A stretch of DNA of 64,000 bases, taken from Pseudomonadota bacterium (GTDB lineage: Bacteria; Pseudomonadota; Gammaproteobacteria; Burkholderiales; Nitrosomonadaceae). This document shows positions 17,107 to 27,260 of this stretch, piece by piece. The DNA lies in contig JAFEGA010000004.1 in assembly GCA_018240285.1 (NCBI GenBank), positions 134,992 to 198,991 of the forward strand. The letters run 5' to 3'. The translations under genes and the position numbers were made by a program. Within the stretch, counting starts at the first letter, position 1. Each line of letters starts with the position of its first letter. The notes under the pieces are model-generated. The model did not search any database. It was given only the letters and a program-made list of their open reading frames with translations, and was not told the origin of the DNA.

Positions 17107-19922
17107 TTTGCCAGCATGGATTGCAGGTAGTGACCGGTAAAACTGTTGTTATTGGCGGCAATCGCTTCCGGGGTGCCTTCCGCAATAATGCGTCCGCCGC
17201 CGTCGCCACCTTCCGGGCCCAGATCGACAATCCAATCGGCAGTTTTGATGACATCCAGATTGTGCTCGATTACCACTACGGTATTGCCATGATCGCGCAG
17301 CCGGTGCAAGACTTTCAGCAACAGATCGATATCCTGGAAATGCAGGCCGGTTGTCGGCTCATCCAGTATGTATAAGGTACGTCCGGTGTCGCGTTTGGAT
17401 AACTCAAGCGATAGTTTCACCCGCTGCGCCTCTCCGCCGGACAAAGTAGTCGCGGACTGGCCCAACGTGATATAGCCAAGACCGACTTCCAGCAATGTTT
17501 GCAGTTTGCGGGCAACGACCGGTACCGATGAGAAAAATTCGTGCGCGTTTTCCACGGTCATTTCCAATACTTCGTTGATATTTTTTCCCTTGTATTGGAT
17601 TTCCAGCGTTTCGCGGTTATAACGGCGGCCATGACAGACATCGCAAGTCACATAAATATCTGGCAGAAAATGCATTTCTACCTTAATCACACCATCACCC
17701 TGACAGGCTTCGCAGCGTCCACCTTTGACATTGAAAGAAAACCTTCCGGGTGCGTAACCGCGCTCGCGCGCTTGCGGCACACCAGCAAACAAATCCCGGA
17801 TCGGTGTGAACAACCCGGTATAAGTGGCCGGGTTGGAGCGCGGAGTACGTCCGATCGGGCTTTGATCCATGTTGATCACTTTATCGAAAAAAGCGAGTCC
17901 GTCGATTTGCTGATAAGGTGCCGGTTCGGTGTTGCTGGCGTAAAGGTGCCGGGCTACTGCGCGATGCAACGTCTCATTGATCAGTGTGGATTTTCCCGAT
18001 CCGGAAACGCCGGTGACACAAACGAACAATCCGACCGGCAGATTGAGCGTGACGTTCTTGAGATTATTCCCGGATGCACCTTCAATGCGCAGCATCCGCT
18101 CAGGATTAGGGGCATGGCGTTGCTCCGGGACATGGATCGCAAGCTGACCGGATAGGTATTTACCGGTCAGGGAGCGATCATTTTCCTGGATCGCTTGCGG
18201 ACTGCCTTGCGCGACCACGAAACCACCATGTTCGCCTGCACCCGGTCCCATGTCGACAACATAGTCCGCAAGCAGTATGGCGTCCTGGTCGTGCTCGACG
18301 ACGATGACACTGTTGCTCAGATCGCGCAGATGCTTGAGCGTGTCCAGCAGACGGCCGTTATCGCGTTGATGCAAACCGATGGAAGGTTCATCCAGAACGT
18401 ACATGACGCCGGTCAGGCCGGAGCCGATTTGACTGGCGAGGCGGATACGCTGCGATTCGCCGCCGGATAAGGTATCGGCTGAGCGATCCAAGGATAAGTA
18501 ATCCAACCCGACATTGTTGAGGAATTGCAGGCGGCTGGAGATTTCCTTGACGATACGTTCGGCAATCGATTGCTTGTGCCCCGATAACGCGATTTGATCG
18601 AAAAATTGCTTGGCTTTTTTGAGTGGAAAGGCGCTGATCTCAAAAATCGCCTGCCCGGCGACACGCACATGGCGCGCCGACTGGCATAAGCGCGTGCCTT
18701 GACATTCCGGGCAGACTTGCGCATTGAGGTATTTTGCCAGTTCTTCGCGCACCGTTTGCGATTCGGTTTCCTTATAACGTCGCGTCAGATTCGGAATGAT
18801 CCCTTCAAACGGATGAGTTTCCTGCTGTTTGCGTCCGCTTTCGGTTAAATAAGTAAAGTGAATCTTTTCCTTGCCGGAGCCATAAAGAATGATGGCCCGA
18901 GTGGATTCATCCAGATTTTCGAATGGCGTTTCCAGATCGAATTGATAATGTTGCGCCAGGCTGGTTAATAGTTGAAAGTAAAATTGATTGCGCCGGTCCC
19001 AATTTCTGACTGCACCGGCAGCCAGCGAGAGATGCGGAAAAGCAACCACGCGCGCGGGATCGAAAAATGTGATCTGTCCCAAGCCGTCGCATTTGTTGCA
19101 GGCGCCCAGCGGATTGTTGAACGAAAATAACCGGGGTTCCAGTTCAGATAACGAATAGCTGCACACCGGACAACTGAATTTGGCGGAAAAAAGATGTTCG
19201 TGGCCGCTATCCATCTCGACTGCCAATGCGCGTCCTTCCGAATGGCGCAAAGCCACTTCGAATGATTCTGCCAGCCGCTGCTTGGCGTCTACAGAGACTT
19301 TCAACCGGTCAATCACAACTTCGATCGTGTGCTTCTTGGTTTTTTGCAGCTTGGGCAACGCATCGATTTCATACACTTCCCCGTCGATGCGCAAGCGTAC
19401 AAACCCTTGTGCGCGCAGTTCATCGAATAAATCGGTTTGCTCGCCTTTGCGCTCCACAATCAGCGGAGAAAGAATCATCAGGCGCGTATCGGCTGGGAGC
19501 TGCAACACATGATCGACCATTTGCGACACGCTTTGCGCGGTCAGCACGATATTGTGCTCGGGGCAGTACGGATCGCCGACGCGGGCAAACAACAGACGCA
19601 GATAATCGTGAATTTCCGTGACCGTGCCTACGGTCGAACGCGGATTGTGCGAAGTGGCTTTTTGCTCGATCGCGATGGCTGGAGATAGTCCTTCGATCAA
19701 GTCGACATCAGGTTTTTCCATCAACTGCAAAAACTGCCGGGCATACGCCGAAAGCGATTCCACATAGCGGCGCTGGCCTTCTGCGTAAAGTGTATCGAAT
19801 GCCAGCGAGGATTTGCCCGATCCCGACAAACCGGTAATGACAACCAGCTTGTTACGCGGCAGATCGAGGCTGATGTTTTTCAGATTGTGCGTGCGTGCAC
19901 CACGTATTCTTATGGATTCCAT
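17103..19922 (-). CDS. uvrA: excinuclease ABC subunit A
   Basis: UvrA is the damage-recognition ATPase of nucleotide excision repair; it loads UvrB at lesions. The 939-residue protein has full family length, two ABC modules with Walker A motifs ([16 protein letters not shown] near residue 33 and [13 protein letters not shown] near residue 640), two signature motifs ([16 protein letters not shown] and [17 protein letters not shown]) and the zinc modules ([20 protein letters not shown] and [19 protein letters not shown] with CDVCHGRRY). Nothing is missing. It is divergent from an MFS transporter with ssb beyond, an arrangement recurrent in betaproteobacteria, and its stop overlaps the glycerate kinase start. 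Confidence 0.98.
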   Translation of the reverse strand: MESIRIRGARTHNLKNISLDLPRNKLVVITGLSGSGKSSLAFDTLYAEGQRRYVESLSAYARQFLQLMEKPDVDLIEGLSPAIAIEQKATSHNPRSTVGTVTEIHDYLRLLFARVGDPYCPEHNIVLTAQSVSQMVDHVLQLPADTRLMILSPLIVERKGEQTDLFDELRAQGFVRLRIDGEVYEIDALPKLQKTKKHTIEVVIDRLKVSVDAKQRLAESFEVALRHSEGRALAVEMDSGHEHLFSAKFSCPVCSYSLSELEPRLFSFNNPLGACNKCDGLGQITFFDPARVVAFPHLSLAAGAVRNWDRRNQFYFQLLTSLAQHYQFDLETPFENLDESTRAIILYGSGKEKIHFTYLTESGRKQQETHPFEGIIPNLTRRYKETESQTVREELAKYLNAQVCPECQGTRLCQSARHVRVAGQAIFEISAFPLKKAKQFFDQIALSGHKQSIAERIVKEISSRLQFLNNVGLDYLSLDRSADTLSGGESQRIRLASQIGSGLTGVMYVLDEPSIGLHQRDNGRLLDTLKHLRDLSNSVIVVEHDQDAILLADYVVDMGPGAGEHGGFVVAQGSPQAIQENDRSLTGKYLSGQLAIHVPEQRHAPNPERMLRIEGASGNNLKNVTLNLPVGLFVCVTGVSGSGKSTLINETLHRAVARHLYASNTEPAPYQQIDGLAFFDKVINMDQSPIGRTPRSNPATYTGLFTPIRDLFAGVPQARERGYAPGRFSFNVKGGRCEACQGDGVIKVEMHFLPDIYVTCDVCHGRRYNRETLEIQYKGKNINEVLEMTVENAHEFFSSVPVVARKLQTLLEVGLGYITLGQSATTLSGGEAQRVKLSLELSKRDTGRTLYILDEPTTGLHFQDIDLLLKVLHRLRDHGNTVVVIEHNLDVIKTADWIVDLGPEGGDGGGRIIAEGTPEAIAANNNSFTGHYLQSMLAK

Positions 19923-19988
19923 GAACTATCTATGTATCAGTCAACCTGCTAATATACCCAACTTTTTAGGAATATCACAACCTGATTC

Positions 19989-21392
19989 ATGTCTGCTTCA
20001 TCTTCATCTGAAAAAATGTCTCCCGCGGAATTGCGTGCCACTGTCGGCCTTGCCGGTGTGTATGGTCTGCGCATGTTCGGATTGTTTATCATTTTGCCGG
20101 TATTTGCTTTTTATGCTGAAGACCTGCCCGGCGGGAACAATTACACGCTGGTCGGCATTGCGCTGGGCGCATATGGACTTACTCAGGCTGTCTTGCAGAT
20201 TCCTTTCGGCTGGTTATCCGATCGCATCGGGCGTAAGCCGGTCATCTACCTGGGGCTGATTTTATTTGCTGTTGGCAGCTTGATTGCAGCCGCCGCAACT
20301 GATATTTACTGGGTGATAGCGGGCCGGGTCATTCAAGGCGCGGGTGCGATCTCGGCGGCAGTAATGGCGCTGGCTGCGGATTTGACGCGCGAGGAGCATC
20401 GCACTAAGGCAATGGCGACCATCGGTATGACCATCGGCACGGTTTTCGCTGTTTCGTTGATTGCCGCGCCGGTACTGAATCAATGGATCGGCGTGCCGGG
20501 GATTTTTGCCATGACCGGTGTTTTGGCCGTACTGGCCATGATCGTGGTAAAGAAAGTTATTCCCGATCCGGTGATCAGCCGCTTTCATTCCGACACCGAA
20601 GCATCACCGGCGAGTTTTGTCGATGTATTGCGCAATACCCAGTTGCTGCGCTTGAACTACGGTATTTTTGCTTTGCATGCAACATTGATGGCGCTGTGGC
20701 TGGTAGTGCCACTAACTATGCGTCAGGCAGGTATGGCGGCAGAAGATCATTGGCAGATTTATTTGCCGGTTCTGATTTTGTCCGTCATTCTTATCATTCC
20801 GGCCATTATTTATTCCGAAAAGAAGGCCAAGTTAAAACAGATTTTTATTGCGGCGATTGCGATATTGCTGACCGGACAGGTGTTGCTGGCGATGGCCTCC
20901 GATTCCATTTGGGGAACGGCCGCGGCACTTTTAGTTTTTTTCACTGCCTTTAATTTGCTCGAAGCCAGTTTACCGTCCTTGATTTCCAAAATCGCACCGG
21001 TGGGCGCGAAAGGAACGGCTATCGGCATATATAGCAGCACGCAGTTCTTAGGCACATTCGCCGGTGCGGCGGCGGGTGGCCATTTGGTAGGAACCTATGG
21101 GAGTACTGCGCTCTATGTATTTTGCGGTTTGTTATTGGCGGTTTGGCTGGTATTCGCTGCCACAATGAAAGCACCGGCAGCGGTACGTTCCAAGATGTAC
21201 CCTGTGCAGGAAATGGATGCTGGTCAATCGGAAGAACTGTCACGCCAACTTGCCGCGATACCCGGTGTATATGAAGCCTTGGTGCTGGTGAATGAGCGCG
21301 TGGCGTATCTGAAAGTGGATATGAAAGGCTTCGATGAAGAAAAAGTGATTAAATTGCTTGAGGGAGGAAACATCAATGGCGTCGGTCAATAA
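19989..21392 (+). CDS. MFS transporter, YajR-like with C-terminal YAM domain
   Basis: The 467-residue protein has 12 predicted membrane helices and the MFS motif A region [20 protein letters not shown] near residue 80, plus the antiporter-like motif [17 protein letters not shown]. After the last helix, about 65 soluble residues ([38 protein letters not shown]) match the ferredoxin-like YAM domain of YajR-type drug/proton antiporters. The substrate is unknown. Its end overlaps the ssb start by 17 bp, so the two are translationally linked. The 66-bp gap to uvrA must hold both divergent promoters. Confidence 0.88.
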   Translation: MSASSSSEKMSPAELRATVGLAGVYGLRMFGLFIILPVFAFYAEDLPGGNNYTLVGIALGAYGLTQAVLQIPFGWLSDRIGRKPVIYLGLILFAVGSLIAAAATDIYWVIAGRVIQGAGAISAAVMALAADLTREEHRTKAMATIGMTIGTVFAVSLIAAPVLNQWIGVPGIFAMTGVLAVLAMIVVKKVIPDPVISRFHSDTEASPASFVDVLRNTQLLRLNYGIFALHATLMALWLVVPLTMRQAGMAAEDHWQIYLPVLILSVILIIPAIIYSEKKAKLKQIFIAAIAILLTGQVLLAMASDSIWGTAAALLVFFTAFNLLEASLPSLISKIAPVGAKGTAIGIYSSTQFLGTFAGAAAGGHLVGTYGSTALYVFCGLLLAVWLVFAATMKAPAAVRSKMYPVQEMDAGQSEELSRQLAAIPGVYEALVLVNERVAYLKVDMKGFDEEKVIKLLEGGNINGVGQ

Positions 21393-21828
21393 AGTCATAC
21401 TTATCGGTAACTTGGGAAAAGACCCGGAAACCCGTTACATGTCAAATGGTGAAGCGGTTACCAACATCACGCTGGCAACGACTGATACCTGGAAGGACAA
21501 GAATGGCGAGAAACAAGAAAAAACCGAGTGGCATCGCGTCACCTTTTATCGCAAACTTGCGGAAATTGCCGGTGAGTATTTGAAAAAAGGCCGTTCGGTT
21601 TATATAGAGGGACGGCTGGAGACCCGTAAATGGACCGATAAAAACGGTGTGGAACGTTATACGACGGATATTATTGCCAGCGATATGAAGATGCTGGGTA
21701 ACCGGTCGGGGAGCGGCAGTTTTGAGTCACCGCCTGACCATGAAGAAGATAATCCAGTTTCTAACCGGTCATCCTCAACCAAAGCGCCCACTGGATTTGA
21801 CGATATGGATGACGATATTCCATTCTGA
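21376..21828 (+). CDS. ssb: single-stranded DNA-binding protein
   Basis: SSB coats single-stranded DNA in replication, recombination and repair. I place the start at ATG 21376 ([19 protein letters not shown]), which has AGGGAGGAAA seven bases upstream; an earlier in-frame GTG/ATG-like start would add an unrelated MREETS leader. The 150-residue protein has the OB fold ([38 protein letters not shown]), a flexible linker and the acidic protein-interaction tail DDMDDDIPF. Its location divergent to uvrA via an MFS gene supports co-regulation of repair functions, but no LexA box could be confirmed by eye. Confidence 0.96.
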   Translation: MASVNKVILIGNLGKDPETRYMSNGEAVTNITLATTDTWKDKNGEKQEKTEWHRVTFYRKLAEIAGEYLKKGRSVYIEGRLETRKWTDKNGVERYTTDIIASDMKMLGNRSGSGSFESPPDHEEDNPVSNRSSSTKAPTGFDDMDDDIPF

Positions 21829-21851
21829 CCGGCTGAAGACGTAACGGCTTA

Positions 21852-22061
21852 CTAACGTTTTTCGGGCAAGCGGACTATTCCCATCTGTGGTTCTGCTGTA
21901 GTAGAAATACTTGATTGCCGCCGAGGGGGTAATGAAAATTCAATGCTTTCGATACTGCCGCCGATTTTTTTGGCCATGTTCCTGAATTCAAGAGCCAGCA
22001 TGCATTTGGGAACAATGAATGTTTGCTTGAATCCAGACTTGAAATGAACAAGAATTTTCAT
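21852..22061 (-). CDS. short hypothetical protein
   Basis: The 69-residue frame begins MKILVHFKSGFKQTF and has a ribosome-binding site (GGAAGAAAG) before ATG. It has one Cys, a basic middle and no hydrophobic segment or signal peptide. I do not recognise it. It is convergent with ssb and lies just downstream of the iron-related group on the same strand. Confidence 0.5.
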   Translation of the reverse strand: MKILVHFKSGFKQTFIVPKCMLALEFRNMAKKIGGSIESIEFSLPPRRQSSISTTAEPQMGIVRLPEKR

Positions 22062-22276
22062 AGCTTTCTTCCAGGTAAGTTTTATTTATTAGGTGGTTAA
22101 TCAATAAATCAACAGCGATGAAGCTGTTTCAACGACCTAAAAGAAATAAACTTTAGTGGATGTTGGCTCTGATTTCTTTTTGCTATTGGATTACACGTCG
22201 ATTATCAATTTTGATTGGTTTTTTATTCGTAAATTTTACTTTAGCTTGCTGATATTATTTTCCAGCATGATATTGA

Positions 22277-22894
22277 TTATCCTGATGTAGTCATTCCAGC
22301 CAGCATACGGATTCCCGTTTTAAAATTCTTTATTTCCGAGCGCTCGAGCAGTACACACGGTTTGCCGGAATCCTTGCAGTAATGTTTCACGGTGAAAAAA
22401 GCTTCATGGTTAACACAGTCAACTGGACATATGATCATATCTGCCTGCTTCAAGAATCGAGGCAGATCTTCGAGGTTATCGTGTGGGCTGCCATGAAACG
22501 CCATAAAATAGCCGTCGCAGTTTTTTATTAAATTGCTGTATTCCGGGTAAAGCTTAATCCGGCCGCCGACACATAAAACACATCGTCCTGATAACCGGTA
22601 ATCGGTGTTGTTTTGATAATCCATCTGGTTGTTTTTGCCATCCATTTCAGGGGCGAATGTCGCTTTCACTAGGGGCGCCCAATCAATGACAGAAATAATC
22701 TTATTCGATACCGCATGAGGGTTGAATCTCTTCTGATTCGAGTAATCGAGTCTACGCTTCCATGCGCGCAATAACTTTGTGAAATTGCGCAAGCAACAGG
22801 AAAAGAAAGTATCGGTGAATTCAGAATCTGTAAACTGATGATGGGGAATGGCGCTGGAAGCAGTGGCCAATGCCGGTTTCTTTAGAAATTTCAT
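22277..22894 (-). CDS. DUF2325-domain protein
   Basis: The start at 22894 (MKFLKKPALATAS) is preferred because TTGGAGACA lies eight bases upstream; the frame extends nine codons further to a weaker ATG. The 205-residue product ends in the DUF2325 domain: RCVLCVGGRIKLYPEYSNLI, then FMAFHGSPHDNLEDLP, ADMIICPVDCVNHEAFFTVK and GKPCVLLERSEIKNF. The cysteines in VLCVGG and CPVDCVNH are conserved in the family and could bind metal or act in redox sensing. DUF2325 genes often accompany bacterioferritin or iron genes, as here (bfr is 117 bp upstream on the same strand). Function is unknown. Confidence 0.8.
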   Translation of the reverse strand: MKFLKKPALATASSAIPHHQFTDSEFTDTFFSCCLRNFTKLLRAWKRRLDYSNQKRFNPHAVSNKIISVIDWAPLVKATFAPEMDGKNNQMDYQNNTDYRLSGRCVLCVGGRIKLYPEYSNLIKNCDGYFMAFHGSPHDNLEDLPRFLKQADMIICPVDCVNHEAFFTVKHYCKDSGKPCVLLERSEIKNFKTGIRMLAGMTTSG

Positions 22895-23010
22895 CGTAGT
22901 GTCTCCAAGAATCATCCGCAATTAAAAAAATGGCTGGCTGACCTGGAGGCAGGCTGGCTGGCTGAATGTGCCGCTGAAGAAGGAAGAGGTAAACTTCAGC
23001 GGCAGAGAAA

Positions 23011-23475
23011 CTAAATCTGACTTTGTAACCAGTTATGAATGCCGATTTTTTGCATGACATTGAGCTGAGTTTCCAGCCAATCGATATGTTCTTCGGTATC
23101 TTCTAGAATCCGTTCAAAAATTTCCCGTGATACATAATCTTGTGCGGATTCGCAAGCGGCAATTGCAGCGAGCAAAGTGTCCCGCGAAATGAATTCAAGT
23201 TTTAAATCGCATGCGACGCACTCTTCGGCTGTCTCCCCGATCATTAACTTACCGAGATCTTGCAAGTTGGGCAGCCCTTCCAGTAACAGAATCCGTTCGA
23301 TCAAGGCATCGGCATGCTTCATCTCTTCGCATGATTCCTCAAATTCGTGTTTTCCCAAACTGTTGAATCCCCAGTTTTTGTACATGCGCGCATGAAGAAA
23401 ATATTGATTAATGGCGGTGAGTTCATGTTGCAGCTGCTGATTCAGCCAGCGAATAATATCGGCGTTACCTTTCAT
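23011..23475 (-). CDS. bfr: bacterioferritin
   Basis: Bacterioferritin stores iron in a haem-bearing 24-mer. The 154-residue protein matches the family length. The ferroxidase ligands Glu18 ([15 protein letters not shown]), Glu51 and His54 (CEEMKHAD), Glu94 and His130 ([11 protein letters not shown]) are present, as is the haem ligand Met52. Position 127, Glu in E. coli Bfr (DEEGH), is Thr here (DTEEH), with Glu at 128 and 129. A similar sequence occurs in several proteobacterial Bfr proteins, so iron oxidation may use a neighbouring Glu or a partner subunit. AGGAGC lies before ATG. Neighbours are DUF2325 and HemP, which suggests iron control. Confidence 0.96.
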   Translation of the reverse strand: MKGNADIIRWLNQQLQHELTAINQYFLHARMYKNWGFNSLGKHEFEESCEEMKHADALIERILLLEGLPNLQDLGKLMIGETAEECVACDLKLEFISRDTLLAAIAACESAQDYVSREIFERILEDTEEHIDWLETQLNVMQKIGIHNWLQSQI

Positions 23476-23698
23476 TTTTAGCTCCTAAGATGGATATCCC
23501 TTTATGGGATTTGTAAGAGGATACTGTTCTGTTATCGATTATATACAGTGTTTGTTCAATTTAGCTTCCGATCAGAAAAGTATTCCAGCATCACCTCTGA
23601 TTATGCATCTTGCAGTCTTGCGGTTCATGATAGTTCACAAATAGCCGGATTGCTAAGACATACAGGCACAAATATACAGGATATGCACCTTTTATCCA

Positions 23699-23893
23699 CT
23701 ATTTGTTGAGGATTAACTTGCCATTCCGCGTGCGGCGCAGTGAGTATTGTTCTCCCTTGTGTAGTATTAACACGACATCACCATTTTTAAATAAAGAATC
23801 ACTGTCGATCCATGTGTTGAGACCGGAAATGGCGGGTTTGAGAGAGCTTCTTATGATGGGTTGCGATAAATTTATGGTATTCATTGCTGTCAT
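23699..23893 (-). CDS. hemP: hemin uptake protein HemP family
   Basis: The 64-residue protein has the short HemP pattern: a variable N-terminus, DVVLILHKGEQYSLRRTR near the end and the terminal RNGKLILNK. HemP proteins are small, iron-repressed and found beside haem uptake genes; in Burkholderia a HemP acts as an activator of haem uptake. No haem receptor gene is present here. The start is uncertain: ATG 23893 lies inside the palindrome arm, and a second ATG at 23884 (MNTINLS) is equally plausible. Neither has a clear ribosome-binding site. The Fur-box palindrome immediately upstream implies strong iron repression. Confidence 0.8.
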   Translation of the reverse strand: MTAMNTINLSQPIIRSSLKPAISGLNTWIDSDSLFKNGDVVLILHKGEQYSLRRTRNGKLILNK

Positions 23894-23938
23894 GAAGTAA
23901 ATATAATGAGAATGATTCTCATTATATTTACTTCATGA
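23890..23938. promoter_or_regulatory. 49-bp perfect palindrome centred on a Fur box
   Basis: Arms of 24 bp (TCATGAAGTAAATATAATGA plus GAAT) are exact inverse complements around one central G at 23914. The middle 19 bp (AATGAGAATGATTCTCATT, 23905-23923) matches the Fur consensus and the 7-1-7 hexamer pattern very closely. It sits just upstream of hemP, with the outer arm overlapping the first possible start codon. Confidence 0.9.
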
Positions 23939-24176
23939 AGAAATGCAAGACTTGAGTATGAATTTTATTTCAGCAACTTTTGGAAAGAAGTGCTAATTCG
24001 ATTGTTGATGAATTCAATACTTTTTTGATATTTGAAGCTGTATTGGTGATGTGAATTGATCGGTGTATACTGCAAACTTATTTTGTAAGTAACTACAAGT
24101 TATTGAGATTTAAAATTAAAAGAGATTCGGGACAGTACATTGCTCATCCTGATTATGGCGCTTTGATTTTACGATC

Positions 24177-25190
24177 ATGATTGAACGGCGAAATTTCTAT
24201 CGAATTCTTCATGTGCAGCCGGACGCACCGATGGCGGTGATAACGGAGAGCTATCGCGTACTGATACAAAAACTCGGCAACCGGGTTGATTTGGATGGTC
24301 CGGATTGGAATATCAGCTTACTCAATATTGCCTACAATACCTTGCGGGATCCGCACAAACGTGCTGCCTATGATCGCGAATTGTTGAAACGCTATCATAT
24401 TCGAGCTTTGAGCCAAGGCGCTTTGGGAGCAAATGCAGACTGCGAGACCGAGGGAGAGAAAAATGTACAACCGGTTGGGTTTAATCAACGGAATTATTAC
24501 CGGATACTGCAAGTTCAGCCCGATGCGCCAGTGGCTACGATTAAAGCGAGTTACCTGGCTTTGAAAAGCAACGCTACTATTCAAAATACTGCATTGCTTG
24601 ATGAGGCCTACCGGATTCTCTCCAATCCTGCGATGCGTCAGCAGTATGATGTGATTTTCGCTGGCAGTTTATTTCATGCGGCGCGCAAAACCGCACGGCG
24701 AAATAGCAATCTGACCGGAGTTGTTCCTGTGGAAGGCCATGCCGTGCCAATGACCGTCAAGCATTATCGGCCGATCATCACGTGCTACTGCTCGTTTTGC
24801 AAAACACCTAATGTGCCGCAAATCAACCTCTACCAAAGTGAAAATTGTCTCGAATGCGGCAGCCCATTACTGCCAGTGCACCAAGAGAATCCGGCAATAC
24901 AGCGCACCATGAGGCGGATCTCCGTCAGTGGGCGATTTATGTTTTATCTATTCTGGCCGGGAAAGCCATATCAAGGCATTTTCCAGGACCTTTCCCCTAC
25001 CGGGTTGCGCTTCATGACTGATGAGGCATTGGATTCCAATGACATCATAAAAATCGATGCGCCTAGTTTTCAGGCGGTTGCCGAAGTGACACATCAGCGT
25101 CATGAAGATAAAGGATTTTCTATTGGAACTCGCTTCATTGCTGTGAAATTTGATCAACGATATGGAAATTTTGTCACTGCGCAGGTATAG
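24177..25190 (+). CDS. tandem J-like / zinc knuckle / PilZ-like protein
   Basis: The 337-residue protein has an unusual domain order. Residues 6-68 (NFYRILHVQPDAPMAVITES ... DPHKRAAYDREL) and 106-160 (NYYRILQVQPDAPVATIKAS ... NPAMRQQYD) are two J-domain-like repeats, but both lack the HPD motif needed to stimulate Hsp70. Residues 203-227 hold CYCSFC and CLEC, a likely zinc knuckle. Residues 245-337 resemble PilZ, with RRISVSGRF and the DLSPTGLRF (D-x-S-x-x-G) signature; PilZ domains bind cyclic-di-GMP, though the RxxxR motif is not clear. It has no signal peptide or membrane helix. A c-di-GMP-related adaptor is an inference. It faces hemP across the Fur palindrome. Confidence 0.75.
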   Translation: MIERRNFYRILHVQPDAPMAVITESYRVLIQKLGNRVDLDGPDWNISLLNIAYNTLRDPHKRAAYDRELLKRYHIRALSQGALGANADCETEGEKNVQPVGFNQRNYYRILQVQPDAPVATIKASYLALKSNATIQNTALLDEAYRILSNPAMRQQYDVIFAGSLFHAARKTARRNSNLTGVVPVEGHAVPMTVKHYRPIITCYCSFCKTPNVPQINLYQSENCLECGSPLLPVHQENPAIQRTMRRISVSGRFMFYLFWPGKPYQGIFQDLSPTGLRFMTDEALDSNDIIKIDAPSFQAVAEVTHQRHEDKGFSIGTRFIAVKFDQRYGNFVTAQV

Positions 25191-25224
25191 GTCATGCTCA
25201 TGGAAGGTTTTAAAGCACTCAACT

Positions 25225-26085
25225 CTAAAGCAAGTTGATCGGTATCTTAAAATAAGTCACACCATTTGCTTCGGGGGGTGGCAATTTTCCCGCCCTGATA
25301 TTCACTTGCAGGGAGGGAAGCAGTAAGTTGGGCATTTCTAATGTGGCATCGCGCTGGTTACGCATGGATACAAAAGTATCTTCATCGATACCGTCATGTA
25401 TATGAATATTCTGAGCATGTTGCTGAGCGACGGTACTCTCCCATTTAGCCGGGCGTGCAGCAGGCGGATAGTCGTGGCACATATATAGCCGGGTGGTTGC
25501 TGGAAACGCCAACAATCTTTGAATGGACTTAAACAGCTGGTGTGCATTTCCACCTGGGAAGTCTGCGCGTGCAGTACCGACATCCGGCATGAAAAGCGTA
25601 TCACCGACAAAAATAGCATCATCAAATTGATAAGCTAAATCCGCTGGTGTGTGACCGGAAACCGCGATAGCTTTTGCCGTCAGTTTTCCCACCTGGAATG
25701 TTTCGCCGTCCGCAAATAAGTGATCAAAATGATGACCGTCGGGAATGAACTCATCACCGAGATTAAAGATTTTCTTGAATGTCTTTTGTACAGCAGCGAT
25801 TTGATTTCCGATACCCGTCTTTCCACCCAGTTGATTCTTAAGATAATCGGCGGACGATAAATGGTCCGCATGCGCGTGAGTTTCCAATATCCATTCAACT
25901 GATAATCGCTGTTCGCGAATAAAAGCAATTAGCTTGTCGGCAGAAAATGTACGGATCCGGCCAGATTTAGCATCGTAATCCAGAACCGGATCTATGATGG
26001 CACAACATCCTCCTGGTTCATCAAATACAATATAACTGACAGTCCATGTAGCTGGATCATAATATGCTTGAGTTCTGGGTTCCAT
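25225..26085 (-). CDS. blh: MBL-fold hydrolase, ETHE1/Blh-like persulfide dioxygenase family
   Basis: The 286-residue protein has the metallo-beta-lactamase metal motif THAHADHLSSADYL near residue 70, GHTPADLAYQF, VGDTLFMPDVGTARADFPGG and a late CHDYPP. This set, with one iron site (two His and Asp), marks ETHE1-type persulfide dioxygenases, which oxidise glutathione persulfide to sulfite; the closest-looking subtype is Blh, which detoxifies H2S under BigR control in Xylella and Agrobacterium. The neighbouring divergent ArsR-type gene fits this role. Start ATG 26085 has AGAGGAAC just upstream. Confidence 0.88.
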   Translation of the reverse strand: MEPRTQAYYDPATWTVSYIVFDEPGGCCAIIDPVLDYDAKSGRIRTFSADKLIAFIREQRLSVEWILETHAHADHLSSADYLKNQLGGKTGIGNQIAAVQKTFKKIFNLGDEFIPDGHHFDHLFADGETFQVGKLTAKAIAVSGHTPADLAYQFDDAIFVGDTLFMPDVGTARADFPGGNAHQLFKSIQRLLAFPATTRLYMCHDYPPAARPAKWESTVAQQHAQNIHIHDGIDEDTFVSMRNQRDATLEMPNLLLPSLQVNIRAGKLPPPEANGVTYFKIPINLL

Positions 26086-26255
26086 TTTGTTCCTCTACTG
26101 TTATATCATTAAGAAAATTCTTACATTTATTTTATATATATAATTTAAAAATAAAATTATAGGTGGATTGCATGAGGATCAAGCAAATCGCATAAGATCA
26201 TGGTTGATTGGTTAAAAATGAATTAGAATTTTAATGCACTATTATTTTTTATTTC
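26086..26255. promoter_or_regulatory. AT-rich divergent promoter region of blh and bigR
   Basis: The 170-bp gap between the two divergent starts is very AT-rich. It contains a small inverted repeat TAAGAA-AA-TTCTTA at 26110-26123 and a symmetric tract ATTTTATATATATAATTTAA ... ATAAAAT at about 26127-26156. BigR-type repressors bind AT-rich dyads in such gaps. Which dyad is the operator cannot be decided by eye. Confidence 0.4.
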
Positions 26256-26621
26256 ATGAATTTATTACGAGATATTAATGTTGAGCAAGAAGAAATTATG
26301 AAAACTGAATTAGTTCTACCCGGTATTGGTGCATTGCATGCATCTGCGTCTGAAGCATGTGCTTTGCTGAAAATATTGGCAAATGAGGACCGGCTGCTCA
26401 TTTTGTGCGAGCTTAGCAAAGGAACGCGGAATGTGGGGGAACTGGAGGAGTTACTGGGCATTCATCAACCCACATTATCGCAACAACTGACCGTGCTGCG
26501 CGAAGAGAATCTGGTGGCGACAGAACGCAAGGGGAAATATATCTATTACAGTATGGCAAGTTTAGAAGCTGCTAAAATTATGGAAACTTTATTTAGTTTG
26601 TACTGCAAAGATCATTCGTGA
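26256..26621 (+). CDS. bigR: ArsR-family repressor, BigR/SqrR-like persulfide sensor
   Basis: The 121-residue winged-helix protein has KILANEDRLLILCELSKG, VGELEELLGIHQPTLSQQL and a wing TERKGKYIYYSM. Aligned by eye to BigR, the Cys in LILCEL and the Cys in LFSLYCKDHS correspond to the two sensor cysteines that form a tetrasulfide/disulfide with reactive sulfur, so it should be a persulfide-responsive repressor. The first ATG has no ribosome-binding site; ATG 26298 (MKTELVLPG) has AAGAAG upstream and may be the true start. It is divergent from the Blh-like hydrolase, as in known BigR systems. Confidence 0.85.
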   Translation: MNLLRDINVEQEEIMKTELVLPGIGALHASASEACALLKILANEDRLLILCELSKGTRNVGELEELLGIHQPTLSQQLTVLREENLVATERKGKYIYYSMASLEAAKIMETLFSLYCKDHS

Positions 26622-26960
26622 TCAGTCGCCAAGTGAAGCTTCCATTATTTTGCTGTGTGATCTGAGCAAATGGAAGCTTTGCTGATGGCTGGATTGAATT
26701 TAGCCATTGCCGAAGCTGCCCCATTGCATTATTCATAGTGTGTTTATCGTCGGCGTTCGCCGCGTTGGTTGTTATAAGCACAGCATGTGCGTATCGGATA
26801 CAGCTGGATTTATAGCGTTTCTGGTACTCTAACATTGCTTCTGCTGCTATCCGGCTGGCGCAGTATTTGCCCTGTTTGCTCTATCTATGGGTATTTGAGG
26901 GTTAGTGTGCTGTGGCCGGCAGAGCATGCATAAAGAGAACTTCGCGGCAGTCTATGCCGA

Positions 26961-27191
26961 TGTGCATCCGATTCTACTGTAACGCCTTATCAGTTAGGGG
27001 TATGGTTAGAGCCACTGGATACGGAGCTGGCCGGGCACTCGGATGTTGCATGGGTAAGAATTGCAACCGGTTTTTTGCCGGGATTGCTGAGAGTCAGTGG
27101 AGGGATTATTGTCGTTCCGGCTTTTAAAAAGGCAATCACTTGTCCATTATCTTACCGGGCTGGCCAAAACTACAGCAAGGATTTGCTGTAG
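26961..27191 (+). pseudogene. TauE/SafE-family exporter remnant
   Basis: In frame with TGT at 26961, the plus strand encodes about 76 residues, including QLGVWLEPLDTEL, then ATGFLPGLLRVSGGIIVVPA and FKKAI, before stop TAG at 27191. The glycine-rich G-F-L-x-G-L-L-x-V-x-G-G-I-I-V-V-P is the repeat motif of TauE/SafE sulfite exporters, which also accompany BigR-Blh clusters. The first half of such a protein is not recoverable from 26622-26960, and the frame ends abruptly with no proper start. I read it as the wreck of a sulfite/sulfur exporter. The full gap 26622-27260 holds no other intact gene. Confidence 0.55.
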
Positions 27192-27260
27192 TTTCTATGG
27201 GTGTATCCGTATGGATGATTGTCGGATTATTCTGGATGACCTGACAGATGAAGATCAAGT

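Noticed and set aside
17541..18155. 204-codon plus-strand frame
   Set aside because: Antisense shadow of uvrA, whose motifs are unmistakable on the minus strand.
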